A program made the position numbers and the translations under genes. This document shows positions 42,132 to 51,165 of a DNA stretch of 64,000 bases, one piece after another. The notes under the pieces are model-generated. The model had not been told where the DNA came from, did no database searches, and saw only the letters and a list, made by a program, of their open reading frames with translations. Source of the DNA: Neobacillus niacini (lineage in GTDB: Bacteria > Bacillota > Bacilli > Bacillales > Cytobacillaceae); contig NZ_JACWFG010000005.1 of assembly GCF_019749295.1 (NCBI RefSeq), positions 175,259 through 239,258 on the forward strand, in the 5' to 3' direction. Every line of letters begins with the position of its first letter. Position 1 is the first letter of the stretch.

Positions 42132-43175
42132 ATGGAAAACCTAAGATTAAATGTTCCATTATTGCGGAGAAGGGTGCCCAACCTGACAAGTGCTGCACGT
42201 GAAGTAGGGCTGCGGCCGGCAACCGTAAGCAATTTATGTACGGGGAAAATACCAGTGGGACGCGCTGAAGTCCGTACAATCGCAGCTTTAGCAGAATTAG
42301 CACAATGTAGTCTAGATGAATTGATATTAAGAGGGGAGAATGTAGAGATGATTGAAACGAAAATTAAAGCGTTGGATTTGTTTGCACCAATTGTAAAGGG
42401 CGGAACCGTGGGACTTGTTGCTCGACCAGGTATGGGGCAGCTGGTGGTATTGGCGGAGTTATTTTATCGTTTTAAGAGAGAGGGGTACTCAACGGTTTTA
42501 TTAAAACCAGAAAATGATCACCCCGAGTTAGAGGACATTCTTGAGGATACAGAGATTGTTGCTGAGACCATTGAAAAGGCCATCGCTGAAATGTCTGTAG
42601 TTGGAAAAAGTAAGGAGATTATTTTCGTTGCCGACCGTTCACATGTATTAACAGGGGAAATCTATGAGCTTCAGGAAAAGTTACAGGATCTTGATATTAA
42701 GTCAGTTACAACCTTTTTACTTGATTTAAAGGGAGCCTCAGTGGATGAGGACCTGCCGTATGGACCGCTAGAAACACTTTGGCAGTTTGACATGGATCTA
42801 GCAGTAAGACATCGTTTCCCTGCAGTAAACCCAATCTACTCTACATCTTCTGTGTTGGAAGGTGCACATCTAGAACAAACTCACCTTACGATTCAACAAA
42901 AAGCCCAAAAGTTATTACGCCGTTACCGTGAATTACGTTCTCTCGTCAATGTAAAAGGCATTAACGGGATACCTTCAACTGAAATAGAAACATTTCATCG
43001 AGGCGAGCGGTTAGAAGCATATTTAACACAGCCATTCTATGTCGCCGAAACCTTCACTGGAATAAAAGGTGAAGAGGTAAGTCTTAAGGATACAATAAAT
43101 GACGTTAAGAAAATTTTAGACGGGGTCGTAGATTCAAAGGAAATTGCGTCCCTAAATTTTATTGGAACGATTTAA
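42132..43175 (+). CDS. HTH domain fused to a degenerate F1-ATPase beta-like domain
   Basis: 347 residues. Residues 1-67 are a Cro/XRE-like HTH (AAREVGLRPATVSNL). Residues about 75-347 follow the catalytic and C-terminal domains of F1-ATPase beta: IKALDLFAPIVKGGTVGL corresponds to the stretch before the P-loop, FPAVNPIYSTSSVLEG to the AVDPLDSTSR segment, KLLRRYRELRSLVNV to LQRYKELQDI, and LTQPFYVAETFTGIKGEEV at 298-316 to LSQPFFVAEVFTG. The P-loop is broken: ARPGMGQL (97-104) lacks the GKT Lys and Thr, so ATP hydrolysis is unlikely. The beta-barrel that starts true beta subunits is replaced by the HTH. Its own palindromes and the following hen1-pnkp operon suggest a regulator or sensor; that is inference. 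AAGGAGGTGA precedes ATG 42132. Confidence 0.8.
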   Translation: MENLRLNVPLLRRRVPNLTSAAREVGLRPATVSNLCTGKIPVGRAEVRTIAALAELAQCSLDELILRGENVEMIETKIKALDLFAPIVKGGTVGLVARPGMGQLVVLAELFYRFKREGYSTVLLKPENDHPELEDILEDTEIVAETIEKAIAEMSVVGKSKEIIFVADRSHVLTGEIYELQEKLQDLDIKSVTTFLLDLKGASVDEDLPYGPLETLWQFDMDLAVRHRFPAVNPIYSTSSVLEGAHLEQTHLTIQQKAQKLLRRYRELRSLVNVKGINGIPSTEIETFHRGERLEAYLTQPFYVAETFTGIKGEEVSLKDTINDVKKILDGVVDSKEIASLNFIGTI

Positions 43176-43196
43176 TTCATAATTATTTTCATGGTA

Positions 43197-43227
43197 GGAC
43201 GTAACTGAATGGAGTTACGTCCTTTAA
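43197..43227 (+). terminator. Terminator after the HTH/F1-beta-like gene
   Basis: Perfect 10-bp stem GGACGTAACT/AGTTACGTCC, loop GAATGG, followed by TTT. Confidence 0.75.
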
Positions 43228-43231
43228 AATT

Positions 43232-43283
43232 TTATCTAATAAAATTTCTAAAATATCCCTTTTTATGTAATCATATTAGATAA
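43232..43283. promoter_or_regulatory. Inverted repeat in the hen1 promoter region
   Basis: TTATCTAAT (43232-43240) and ATTAGATAA (43275-43283), perfect 9-bp arms 34 nt apart, ending 31 nt before hen1. Could be an operator or a long-range hairpin. Confidence 0.45.
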
Positions 43284-43314
43284 GAGAAAACTATAAGGAA
43301 TTGGAGTGCAAATT

Positions 43315-44658
43315 ATGCAGCTTTCATTAACGGTAAGGGGCTCAAATGCGGATGTGGTTTCTTATCTAATCGCGAAGAATCCTAATAACCCATATGAACG
43401 GGATGAGAAAGGCTTTAAGGTACGCCTGGTTTATCCTAAATTCTCAAAGGAAGAAATTCAATTTGTTATCTATGTAAAGCCCGACCCGATTGATTTAGTA
43501 CGCAATTCATCCGATTTATATGATATTACTCATTACATAAATGACCGCGAGTTTGCTGTCAGCAGCTTATTTATCACTACCATCCGCAAGGCGTTAGGGA
43601 CCGCTTTAAATGGTAAGCCGGATGAAGAATATCTAGAATGGGTGGGTCACGAATTCGAGATTGAGCTTTCATTTGGTCCAGTGGCAACGGATTTGAGTGA
43701 CAAGGAGATTGCTGATTTGTTTGAGCCCATCGGGTACAGAGTGGAAGTTGAGCGCGGAGTCAGTACGATTCGAGAAGTAAGCTCAGCTCGATATGTCACT
43801 CTATCAGGCAGGCAAAGCGTTCAGAATGCATTAAAGCATATATCCATACTCATTCCTGTTATCGATAACTATAAACATTATTTTTTAGATGAAAGAGAAG
43901 TTGAAAAGCTTGATCGATACGGAGAAGGCTGGCTTGAGGACCATCCATTGAAGCAGCTAATCGTTAAACGGGCACTCCGTTTTAATGCATTAATTTCACA
44001 ATCACAATTCTATGAAAAGAAACAACGAAACTCAGGCTATGATGAGAGTCCGAAGGTTCGCTTAAACGATCTTCGTTATGAACACATATTAAACTATATA
44101 AAAACGCTGCCCGAGAAAGAAACAATTGTGGATTTAGGGGCTGGGGAAGGTCGACTCTCGGTACAGCTGGGTTTCTTAGAAGGTGCTAAAGAGATTCTCT
44201 CCATTGAGCCTTCAAACAAATCTCGAATCCGGGCCATTGAGCGCTTTCAACAAGTGAATACCAATGAAGGGTATGTGGAACCACAGTCATTATCAGGATC
44301 TTTATTTTACTTTGACAGCCGCTTACAAAATAAAGATGTAATTGTGTTATGTGAAGTTATTGAGCATATTGAAGAGGATAGGCTCCCAAAAATCTTTGAT
44401 ACGATCTTAAATGATTACTGTCCAAAGACACTAATTGTGACGACACCAAACCAGGAATATAATGTGCTTTATGAAATGGATGATGAAATGCGTCATGACG
44501 ATCATCGCTTTGAATGGACAAGAGCCCAATTTGTTCAAAATGTTGAATCATGGACCGAACAAACTCCATATCAAGTGAGTATTCAAGGTATTGGAGAAGA
44601 GCATGAGGCATACGGTCATCCTACACAAATGGCAATCTTCAGAAGGGAGGGGGAATAA
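43315..44658 (+). CDS. hen1: 3'-terminal RNA ribose 2'-O-methyltransferase Hen1
   Basis: 447-residue bacterial Hen1. The N-terminal domain (residues 1 to about 230) is the bacterial-specific partner region. The C-terminal methyltransferase has motif I TIVDLGAGEGRLSVQ and metal ligands Glu347, Glu350 and His351 in CEVIEHIE, with the distal His in RHDDHRFEW (394-401). Known bacterial Hen1 methylates the 3'-terminal 2'-OH of cut RNA before Pnkp seals it, which protects against renewed cleavage at the same site. ATG 43315 has TTGGAG 8 nt upstream. The stop overlaps pnkp (TAATG). Confidence 0.93.
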   Translation: MQLSLTVRGSNADVVSYLIAKNPNNPYERDEKGFKVRLVYPKFSKEEIQFVIYVKPDPIDLVRNSSDLYDITHYINDREFAVSSLFITTIRKALGTALNGKPDEEYLEWVGHEFEIELSFGPVATDLSDKEIADLFEPIGYRVEVERGVSTIREVSSARYVTLSGRQSVQNALKHISILIPVIDNYKHYFLDEREVEKLDRYGEGWLEDHPLKQLIVKRALRFNALISQSQFYEKKQRNSGYDESPKVRLNDLRYEHILNYIKTLPEKETIVDLGAGEGRLSVQLGFLEGAKEILSIEPSNKSRIRAIERFQQVNTNEGYVEPQSLSGSLFYFDSRLQNKDVIVLCEVIEHIEEDRLPKIFDTILNDYCPKTLIVTTPNQEYNVLYEMDDEMRHDDHRFEWTRAQFVQNVESWTEQTPYQVSIQGIGEEHEAYGHPTQMAIFRREGE

Positions 44659-47258
44659 TGACAACCATCCATTTACCGCACGGAGGAATCGTCCTGCTAG
44701 TCGGTCCCTCTAATACTGGAAAAACTACCTTATTAAATCAATTGATACAAGAAGAACAAATTCTCGCATCTGAAGTGGTAAGTTCTGATCAGTTCCGGGT
44801 CCTTGTCAGCGATATTGAATTTATTAGCTGGAACGGCCGCCCAAAGGATGAAAGTGAAGCGCTGTTTCAAGAATATCAGCAAATATCAAGTGCTGCGTTT
44901 GATGCAATGGACTATGTAATTTCAAAGCGCTGCCAACTAAATAAATTAACCTTCATTGATGCTACCCATTTACGTGAGGAAGAGCATGACAAATATCTGG
45001 AAATGGGGAAGAAATATCATATCCCAGTAATCGCAATGGTTTTGAATATATCAGAAACGGAATTGCTAAGGCGGGATATGGAGCGGACTTTTCCTCGGGG
45101 CAGAAATCGAATCAAGCAGCAGTATCAACATTTTAAAAATACGCTTCGCTTCATTAAAAAGAAGCCCTATCGCCGTGTGTACATGCTTGGAGAAGATGAA
45201 CTTCAAGTGCTAAATGTAAAGCGTCTAGAACATCCATTATATATTGATGTTGAAAATGGAATCGATTTTATCGGGGATATTCATGGCTGTTTTGAAGAAT
45301 TCCTTGAAATTCTAATCAAACTTGGATACAAGGAAGACGATGAAGGATATTACATCCATCCAGAAGGCAGGAAAATTCTTTCATTAGGAGATGTATTGAG
45401 CCGGGGACCGAGGTCTATACAAACACTGCAATTTTTCCATAAGCATGTTACAGCAGGACATGCCTATATGATTGACAGCAACCACGGCTGGAAAATTGCC
45501 CGCTGGCTCGACGGGAAAAATGTAAAGTTGGCTCATGGTGATGAAAATGTGGCTGCTGAGTTTGAAGAGTATGAACAAAAATATGGCAGTGAAGCTAATC
45601 AGGTGTTAAAGGAACAAATAAAAGAATTACTTTTAGAAGCAAAGTCACACTATATCATTCAAAAGAATGGCGTGAATGCAGTGGTAGCAGTTCATGCCGG
45701 CATCAAGGATCACTATATCGGAAAGCAGTCTCACCAGATTTCTGATTTTTGCCGGTACGGCGATAGTGAGGGACTCGATGAATATGGTAAGCCCATTCGA
45801 AAAGATTGGTCCATATCTCATAAATCAAGTGAACTCATTCTTTGGGGACACGATCCAAAGCCCCAGCCTTTATTGGTCAACAATACACTAAATATTGACC
45901 AGGGAGTGGTTTTTGGAGGCAGTTTAACTGCTTACCGCTATCCAGAAAGGCAATTTGTTTCGGTTATAGCAAAACAAGATTATGCAAATGTTCCTGACAA
46001 TCCATTGAAGGAATGGGAACGTAAAAGGCTGGCACCCCCGAATATCATGAAGTTCCTAGACGGTTATTCCGTGTTAACGGAACAGTACGGTGAGATCATG
46101 ATTTATGATGATGGCGTGAAACCGGCATTAGATGATTTATCTCATTATACCGTGCCGCTTGAGGAGATCGTCTATCTTCCGCCAACAATGAGTCCGACAC
46201 CAAAAACCTCCCGACTAGAAGGGTACCTGGAGCATCCGATGGAAGCTTTTGATTATTATCAAGCGAATGGTGTAGAAACGATGGTAGTCGAAAAGAAGCA
46301 TATGGGCAGCAGGGGAATTTTATTTTTATTTAGAAATAAAGATATTGCTAAGGAGTATATTGGCAGAGAAACATTAGGAACCATTTATACCCGGACAGGC
46401 AGGGCATTTTTTCAAAAAGAATTGCAAGATCAAATTGTAAGTGTTTTGAACGAGGATTTAGTGAAGAGTGGTTATTTCGAGAAATACAATACAGATTTCG
46501 TCTTGCTTGATGCAGAAATTCTGCCATGGAATTTAAAGGCGAAAGATCTTATTTTAAACCAATATGCACATGTGGGTGAGACGGCTCTTCTAGACCGGAA
46601 AAAGTTAAAGGATTTACTTCAACAGGCATTTGAAAGCGGCAGGGATGTGTTGAACTGGATTCAGGAAGTGGATGCAGGAATTGAAAATGCTGAAGTATTC
46701 AATGAAGTGTATCAGAAATACTGCTGGGAAACGGAAGGATTGAATGGAATTCAAATTGCACCATTCCACACATTGGCTCACAGCTCGGAAACATTTTTTG
46801 ATAAGCCGCACACATGGCATATGGAGAAAAATAAAGAATTCAGTGAGATTTCTAGGTTGTTTTTAGAAACGGAATACCTAATTGTACAGGATGAAGCCTC
46901 TATGAAGGGTGCAATTGATTGGTGGGAAGAAATTACGGAGGATGGTCATGAAGGATTTGTTGTCAAACCCGTGTCGTATGTTACCCGCCACAGAGGTAAA
47001 CTGCTGCAGCCTGCGATAAAGGTAAGGGGCCGAAAGTATTTGCATATCATTTATGGAATTGATTATCTGCTTCCTGATAATTTGTCGCGGTTAAAGAAAC
47101 GAAATGCAGGCAAGAAACAGCGTAATGCATTGAAGGAATTTTCTCTTGGAGTCGAGGCTGTTAATCGATTTGTCAAAAGAGAATCATTAGAACGTGTTCA
47201 TGAATGTGTGTTAGGAATCTTGGCATTAGAGGCTGAACCAATCGACCCCCGATTATAG
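44658..47258 (+). CDS. pnkp: Polynucleotide kinase-phosphatase-ligase Pnkp
   Basis: 866-residue three-module RNA repair enzyme. Kinase: P-loop GPSNTGKTT with Lys22, for 5'-OH ends. Phosphatase: metallophosphoesterase with GDIHGCFEE, LGDVLSRGP, MIDSNHGWK and VVAVHAGI, which removes 2',3'-cyclic phosphate; SNHG stands where GNHE is usual. Ligase: adenylyltransferase with nucleophile Lys in EKKHMGSRG and GFVVKPVSY. Known Pnkp needs Hen1 for full ligation. Overlaps the hen1 stop codon, so the two are co-translated. Confidence 0.94.
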   Translation: MTTIHLPHGGIVLLVGPSNTGKTTLLNQLIQEEQILASEVVSSDQFRVLVSDIEFISWNGRPKDESEALFQEYQQISSAAFDAMDYVISKRCQLNKLTFIDATHLREEEHDKYLEMGKKYHIPVIAMVLNISETELLRRDMERTFPRGRNRIKQQYQHFKNTLRFIKKKPYRRVYMLGEDELQVLNVKRLEHPLYIDVENGIDFIGDIHGCFEEFLEILIKLGYKEDDEGYYIHPEGRKILSLGDVLSRGPRSIQTLQFFHKHVTAGHAYMIDSNHGWKIARWLDGKNVKLAHGDENVAAEFEEYEQKYGSEANQVLKEQIKELLLEAKSHYIIQKNGVNAVVAVHAGIKDHYIGKQSHQISDFCRYGDSEGLDEYGKPIRKDWSISHKSSELILWGHDPKPQPLLVNNTLNIDQGVVFGGSLTAYRYPERQFVSVIAKQDYANVPDNPLKEWERKRLAPPNIMKFLDGYSVLTEQYGEIMIYDDGVKPALDDLSHYTVPLEEIVYLPPTMSPTPKTSRLEGYLEHPMEAFDYYQANGVETMVVEKKHMGSRGILFLFRNKDIAKEYIGRETLGTIYTRTGRAFFQKELQDQIVSVLNEDLVKSGYFEKYNTDFVLLDAEILPWNLKAKDLILNQYAHVGETALLDRKKLKDLLQQAFESGRDVLNWIQEVDAGIENAEVFNEVYQKYCWETEGLNGIQIAPFHTLAHSSETFFDKPHTWHMEKNKEFSEISRLFLETEYLIVQDEASMKGAIDWWEEITEDGHEGFVVKPVSYVTRHRGKLLQPAIKVRGRKYLHIIYGIDYLLPDNLSRLKKRNAGKKQRNALKEFSLGVEAVNRFVKRESLERVHECVLGILALEAEPIDPRL

Positions 47259-47265
47259 TGGGACA

Positions 47266-47297
47266 AACGAACTGGAGGACCCAGTTCGTTTTTTTCG
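47266..47297 (+). terminator. Terminator of the hen1-pnkp operon
   Basis: Perfect 10-bp stem AACGAACTGG/CCAGTTCGTT, loop AGGAC, then seven T. Confidence 0.85.
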
Positions 47298-47357
47298 GTT
47301 AAGAGCAATATTCCTAGTAATATCCCCATATGATGGTTATAAAAGGAGTGTGAGAGT

Positions 47358-48623
47358 ATGAGTGTTCATGTGGTGAGTACCGGAGAAAATTTGTGGGCAA
47401 TTTCCAATAGGTACGGAATACCAATGAAAAGCATTGTAGAGCTAAATGGACTTCCGGCTGATAGTTCGCTTGTCCCAGGTCTAGCCTTATATATTCCGGA
47501 CAACCAGCCTCCAATCCGCTCCTATAAAATAAAACCAGGCGATCAGTTTTGGGAAATAGCTCAGAGGTTTAATACTGATGTTTCAACGATTTTAGGAGCA
47601 AATCCTGGGGTCAATCCAAACCAACTTATTATTGGCCAAATCATAAACATTCCCTCAAGAATAAAATTAAAAATCGCGACACTAGGGTTTCTTGTCCCAT
47701 CAGGTGGGAGTGCTGTTCTTTCGTTATTAGATTCATTCGCCGGACAATTAACGTATTTAGCGGTAGTGGCCTATTCGTTCACGGCAGAAGGATATGCTTA
47801 TAACGAGATTGAGGATACAGCGATTGTGGCGAGGAGTAAACAATTAAACATCACACCTCTATTGATGATTCGTAATTTTACGGGAGTAGATTTTAGTGCA
47901 GAGCTGGCAGGGCATGTACTGGCGAACCCAGTCTATCGCAGGAATTTGGTTCAAAGTATTGTGAATTTAACAAGGCAGAGAGGATTTGGCGGTGTCTCTA
48001 TCGACTTTGAATTTATCCCGCCGCCACAGCGTAATGATTTTAATTTATTTTTAAGAGAGTTGAAGACTGCCTTGGGAGATTTGATTCTGCATGTGAATGT
48101 GCATGCGAAAACGGAAGATTTACCAACGAATCGGATTGTCGGGGCCTACGATTATGCCTCAATCGGGAGCATTGCGGACATCGTGGCCGTGATGACGATT
48201 GATTATGGATATCCAGGCGGACCACCGGATCCAATCGCACCAATATGGTGGATAGAACAGGTTGTTCAATACTCCCTTACTCAAATCAATCCTCGTAAAC
48301 TACAAATTGCGATGCCGCTTTATGGCTATGACAAGGTTGTCGGGACAAACGTTACCCGTGCCATGTCAGTGGTCTCAGCCCAAAACCAAGCCATTTCAAC
48401 AGGATCACCGATTCAATTCGACCAGCATTCCATGTCCCCATGGTACCGGCATTGGAGCGCAGGGGTAGAACAGATTGTTTGGTTTGAGGATATTAGAAGC
48501 TTCATAGAAAAATATCGGCTAATCGATGTGTACCAGTTATCTGGGACTACATTTTGGCAAATCAGCCTGCCCGCACCGCAGAATTGGGCTTATTTGAGTA
48601 AGAATATTGCAGTTTCGAAATAA
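47358..48623 (+). CDS. LysM-GH18 spore cortex/germination glycosidase (SleL/YaaH-like)
   Basis: 421 residues. Two LysM modules (residues about 2-48 and 52-98) bind peptidoglycan, followed by a glycosyl hydrolase 18 barrel with GFGGVSIDFEF; Glu218 is the likely acid. The layout is that of SleL/YaaH, an N-acetylglucosaminidase that trims spore cortex fragments during germination. No signal peptide, as in YaaH. The GerA operon elsewhere in the window fits the role. AAAGGAGTGTGAG precedes the ATG. Confidence 0.9.
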   Translation: MSVHVVSTGENLWAISNRYGIPMKSIVELNGLPADSSLVPGLALYIPDNQPPIRSYKIKPGDQFWEIAQRFNTDVSTILGANPGVNPNQLIIGQIINIPSRIKLKIATLGFLVPSGGSAVLSLLDSFAGQLTYLAVVAYSFTAEGYAYNEIEDTAIVARSKQLNITPLLMIRNFTGVDFSAELAGHVLANPVYRRNLVQSIVNLTRQRGFGGVSIDFEFIPPPQRNDFNLFLRELKTALGDLILHVNVHAKTEDLPTNRIVGAYDYASIGSIADIVAVMTIDYGYPGGPPDPIAPIWWIEQVVQYSLTQINPRKLQIAMPLYGYDKVVGTNVTRAMSVVSAQNQAISTGSPIQFDQHSMSPWYRHWSAGVEQIVWFEDIRSFIEKYRLIDVYQLSGTTFWQISLPAPQNWAYLSKNIAVSK

Positions 48624-48645
48624 GGTAATTATCTTATGTGGGCAT

Positions 48646-48738
48646 CGCGGATATATTTAGATTAACGCTGATATAATTTATTAATCGCGGATATAGTTGA
48701 TTTAACGCGGATATATTGTCCAGCAACGCGGATATATA
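48646..48738. repeat. Five tandem CGCGGATATA repeats with about 20-bp period
   Basis: CGCGGATATA-type units begin at 48646, 48666 (CGCTGATATA), 48686, 48706 and 48727, i.e. spaced 20, 20, 20 and 21 bp. Each is preceded by A/T-rich sequence, usually AA or TT. Located between the GH18 gene and dacC. Regular spacing of two helical turns suggests aligned protein-binding sites or a dispersed repeat family. Confidence 0.7.
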
Positions 48739-48839
48739 TTTTTTTGTGTAAAAATAGCGAGAAAACTTTATTGGAAAATGGAAAAAAGTATGTTTTTTGG
48801 GAAAGACTTTATGAAAAAAGGGAAAGTTGGAAAAGAATT

Positions 48840-50297
48840 TTGCTGAAAAGACTGAATTTATTCGTGCTAATTATTTTAATTGCAGGATTAATCCCACAAT
48901 CACATCCAGTCCATGCTGAAAATAATCTAACTCAGCTGTTAAATGAACTGCTTATTAAAGATCCCGATTTACAGGGGGCTATTGCAGGAATCAGCATACG
49001 TTCTGCGGATACCGGTGAAGTTATATATGATCATTTAGGAGATGTCCGCCTTCGTCCTGCTTCTAATATGAAGCTATTAACAGCGGCAGCAGCATTATCT
49101 GTTTTAGGGGAAGATTATACTTTCAAGACGGAGATACTCTCTGACGGAGCAGTCAAAAATAAAACACTAAGGGGTAACCTCTACCTAAAGGGGAAGGGTG
49201 ACCCGACACTCCTCAAAGAAGATTTCAATAAGTTGGCGGATGAAATAAAGAAACTCGGCATCAAGAACATAAATGGCCATTTAATTGGCGATGATAGCTG
49301 GTATGATGATGTACGATATTCGGTGGATTTACCTTGGAGTGATGAACAAACCTATTATGGAGCACAGGTTTCTGCATTAACTGCTTCACCTACAAAGGAC
49401 TACGATTCTGGCTCTGTCATGATTGAGGTGAAACCTGGACATAACAAAGGTGATAAGGCTGAGGTAAAGGTCACTCCTGATACTGACTTTGTAAAAATAA
49501 TCAATCAAACTGAAACGTTGCCTGAAGATGGGGACAAGAAACTTACTTTTGAGCGGGAACATGCAAAAAACACGGTCACTATAAGGGGCACCTTGCCAGT
49601 CAAATCCAAGGTTGTAAAGGAATGGATTGGTGTTTGGGATCCTACGCGATATGCATTAACCCTCTTCAAACAATCACTCGCAGAAAAAGGAATACATCTT
49701 ACCGGAAAGATAAAAACGGGGCAAACTCCAGAAGACGCTGAAATCTTACATACCCATAGTTCGATAAAACTTTCTGAACTACTCGTACCCTTTATGAAGC
49801 TGAGCAATAATGGCCATGCAGAAATTCTGGTAAAAGAGATGGGGAAGGTTGTAAAAGGGGAAGGCAGCTGGGAAAAGGGTTTGGAGGTCATGGAAGCAGA
49901 GTTAATCAAATTAGGGATAAACCCAAAATCGTTGGTGTTGAGGGATGGATCAGGCATTTCTCATGTCAATTTAGTACCAGCTTCTCAGCTGTCACAATTA
50001 CTATTCACAGCCCAGCAGCAAAGTTGGTTTCCGGCCTTTCTTCAATCCCTGCCTATCGCAGGTGCTCATGAAAAAATGGAAGGCGGTACGTTACGCCACC
50101 GGATGAAAGGTCCTTTAGTAAGAGGGAAGGTACTTGCGAAAACGGGAACCATTTCTACCGTTAGCACTATTTCAGGCTATGTTAACACTAAAAGTGGACA
50201 AAACATGATATTTTCAATCATGTTAAATAATCTAGTGGATGACTCAAAAGGAAAGAGTATAGAAGACAAATTAATTACAGTAATAGCCAATCAATGA
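48840..50297 (+). CDS. dacC: D-alanyl-D-alanine carboxypeptidase (PBP4a/DacC type)
   Basis: About 485-residue exported peptidase of family S13. The signal peptide (LKRLNLFVLIILIAGL, cut after PVHA) is followed by the catalytic triads: Ser75-x-x-Lys78 in ASNMKLLT, SNN in KLSNNGHAEI, and KTG in LAKTGTISTV. Known DacC trims D-Ala from peptidoglycan. Bacillus subtilis DacC is 491 residues. TTG 48840 is chosen because it gives a normal signal peptide; upstream in-frame codons add a charged leader. Confidence 0.9.
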   Translation: MLKRLNLFVLIILIAGLIPQSHPVHAENNLTQLLNELLIKDPDLQGAIAGISIRSADTGEVIYDHLGDVRLRPASNMKLLTAAAALSVLGEDYTFKTEILSDGAVKNKTLRGNLYLKGKGDPTLLKEDFNKLADEIKKLGIKNINGHLIGDDSWYDDVRYSVDLPWSDEQTYYGAQVSALTASPTKDYDSGSVMIEVKPGHNKGDKAEVKVTPDTDFVKIINQTETLPEDGDKKLTFEREHAKNTVTIRGTLPVKSKVVKEWIGVWDPTRYALTLFKQSLAEKGIHLTGKIKTGQTPEDAEILHTHSSIKLSELLVPFMKLSNNGHAEILVKEMGKVVKGEGSWEKGLEVMEAELIKLGINPKSLVLRDGSGISHVNLVPASQLSQLLFTAQQQSWFPAFLQSLPIAGAHEKMEGGTLRHRMKGPLVRGKVLAKTGTISTVSTISGYVNTKSGQNMIFSIMLNNLVDDSKGKSIEDKLITVIANQ

Positions 50298-50299
50298 TG

Positions 50300-50331
50300 A
50301 GTTGTAATCGTTTAGATACAACTCTTTTTTC
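50300..50331 (+). terminator. Terminator after dacC
   Basis: Stem GAGTTGTA/TACAACTC followed by six T. Confidence 0.8.
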
Positions 50332-50380
50332 TGTTGATATGTCATTATTCATTGTTGACTTTCGTGCAGGGTGAGAATTC

Positions 50381-50575
50381 ATAGGCGGAGAATTTCCGGC
50401 TATTGTTTATAGAGGAACCTTAAGAAGCAGGTTTAAGCGGAGATATTCCGATTAACTTCTATAAATAAGACAAATTACAATGATTTTGATACAATAAGCG
50501 GAAAAACTCCGCCTATTTTTAAGGAAATATGGGTATTTCCCAATTTAAACGGAAAAACTCCGCCTATTATCCAAT
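50381..50575. repeat. Four copies of a GCGGA...TCCGC intergenic palindrome
   Basis: Units at about 50381-50404, 50432-50456, 50493-50518 and 50545-50570, each close to AATAAGCGGAAAAACTCCGC plus CTATT, with the first two copies more diverged. Spacing 52-61 bp. They fill most of the 426-nt gap between dacC and the DUF188 gene; no ORF is visible there. Confidence 0.65.
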
Positions 50576-50655
50576 CTCAGTGAATCAACATTCAGTCTTA
50601 ACAGAGCCTTTCTGTTAAATATAGATTTATTTCTAAAGGTACACAAGGTTGTAAA

Positions 50656-50683
50656 AAGGTAAAAAGGCAGCTTGCTGGCTGCC
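50656..50683 (-). terminator. Terminator of the DUF188 gene
   Basis: On the minus strand GGCAGC, loop CAGCAA, GCTGCC, then TTTTTACCTTTTT. Confidence 0.75.
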
Positions 50684-50723
50684 CTAGAATGTCCAATTTA
50701 TATAAAAGATGGGCGAAAGGTCA

Positions 50724-51164
50724 TTAACGACCGAGAATCATTTGAAAATGCTCCCTGAATTTTTCCCTATCTTCAGATGTAAATGGCTTTGGCCCCTTTG
50801 TACGCTTTCCGCTTTTTCGAGCCATAGCACTTAGATAACGTGATTGCAATAATTGGTCAATGTTTTCATTGGTATAGCTATACCCATTATGGTGAAGAAC
50901 CGTACACCCCTTTGCTAAGCCTAGCGAAGCAAGTCCATAATCCTGTGTTACGATTATGTCTCCTTTTCCTGCTAACATCATAATCCGATAATCTGCAGCA
51001 TCAGCACCAGAATCAACATAAATGGTCTCTACTCCTGAGGGTTGGTCAGCACTTGAGAAATGAGAGAAGCTAGTAACAAGGATAATAGGAATATCAGCAT
51101 TGGTCCCTTCAGAGATAATAATATCCTTTACAGGACATGCATCTGCATCAACATATATTTTCAT
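50724..51164 (-). CDS. YaiI/YqxD family protein (DUF188)
   Basis: 146-residue protein of the YaiI/YqxD/UPF0178 family, related to PIN-like nucleases. It opens with the signature [15 protein letters not shown], then [32 protein letters not shown] and [10 protein letters not shown]. Acidic residues typical of PIN-like folds are kept; activity is unknown. The start at 51164 has GGGAGAAATAAG upstream on the minus strand. The gene lies 1 nt after the YwqK-like gene and is probably co-transcribed. Confidence 0.9.
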   Translation of the reverse strand: MKIYVDADACPVKDIIISEGTNADIPIILVTSFSHFSSADQPSGVETIYVDSGADAADYRIMMLAGKGDIIVTQDYGLASLGLAKGCTVLHHNGYSYTNENIDQLLQSRYLSAMARKSGKRTKGPKPFTSEDREKFREHFQMILGR

Positions 51165-51165
51165 C

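Noticed and set aside
48646..48738. CRISPR array
   Set aside because: Repeats are about 10 bp on a 20-bp period with no spacer-sized gaps and no cas genes.
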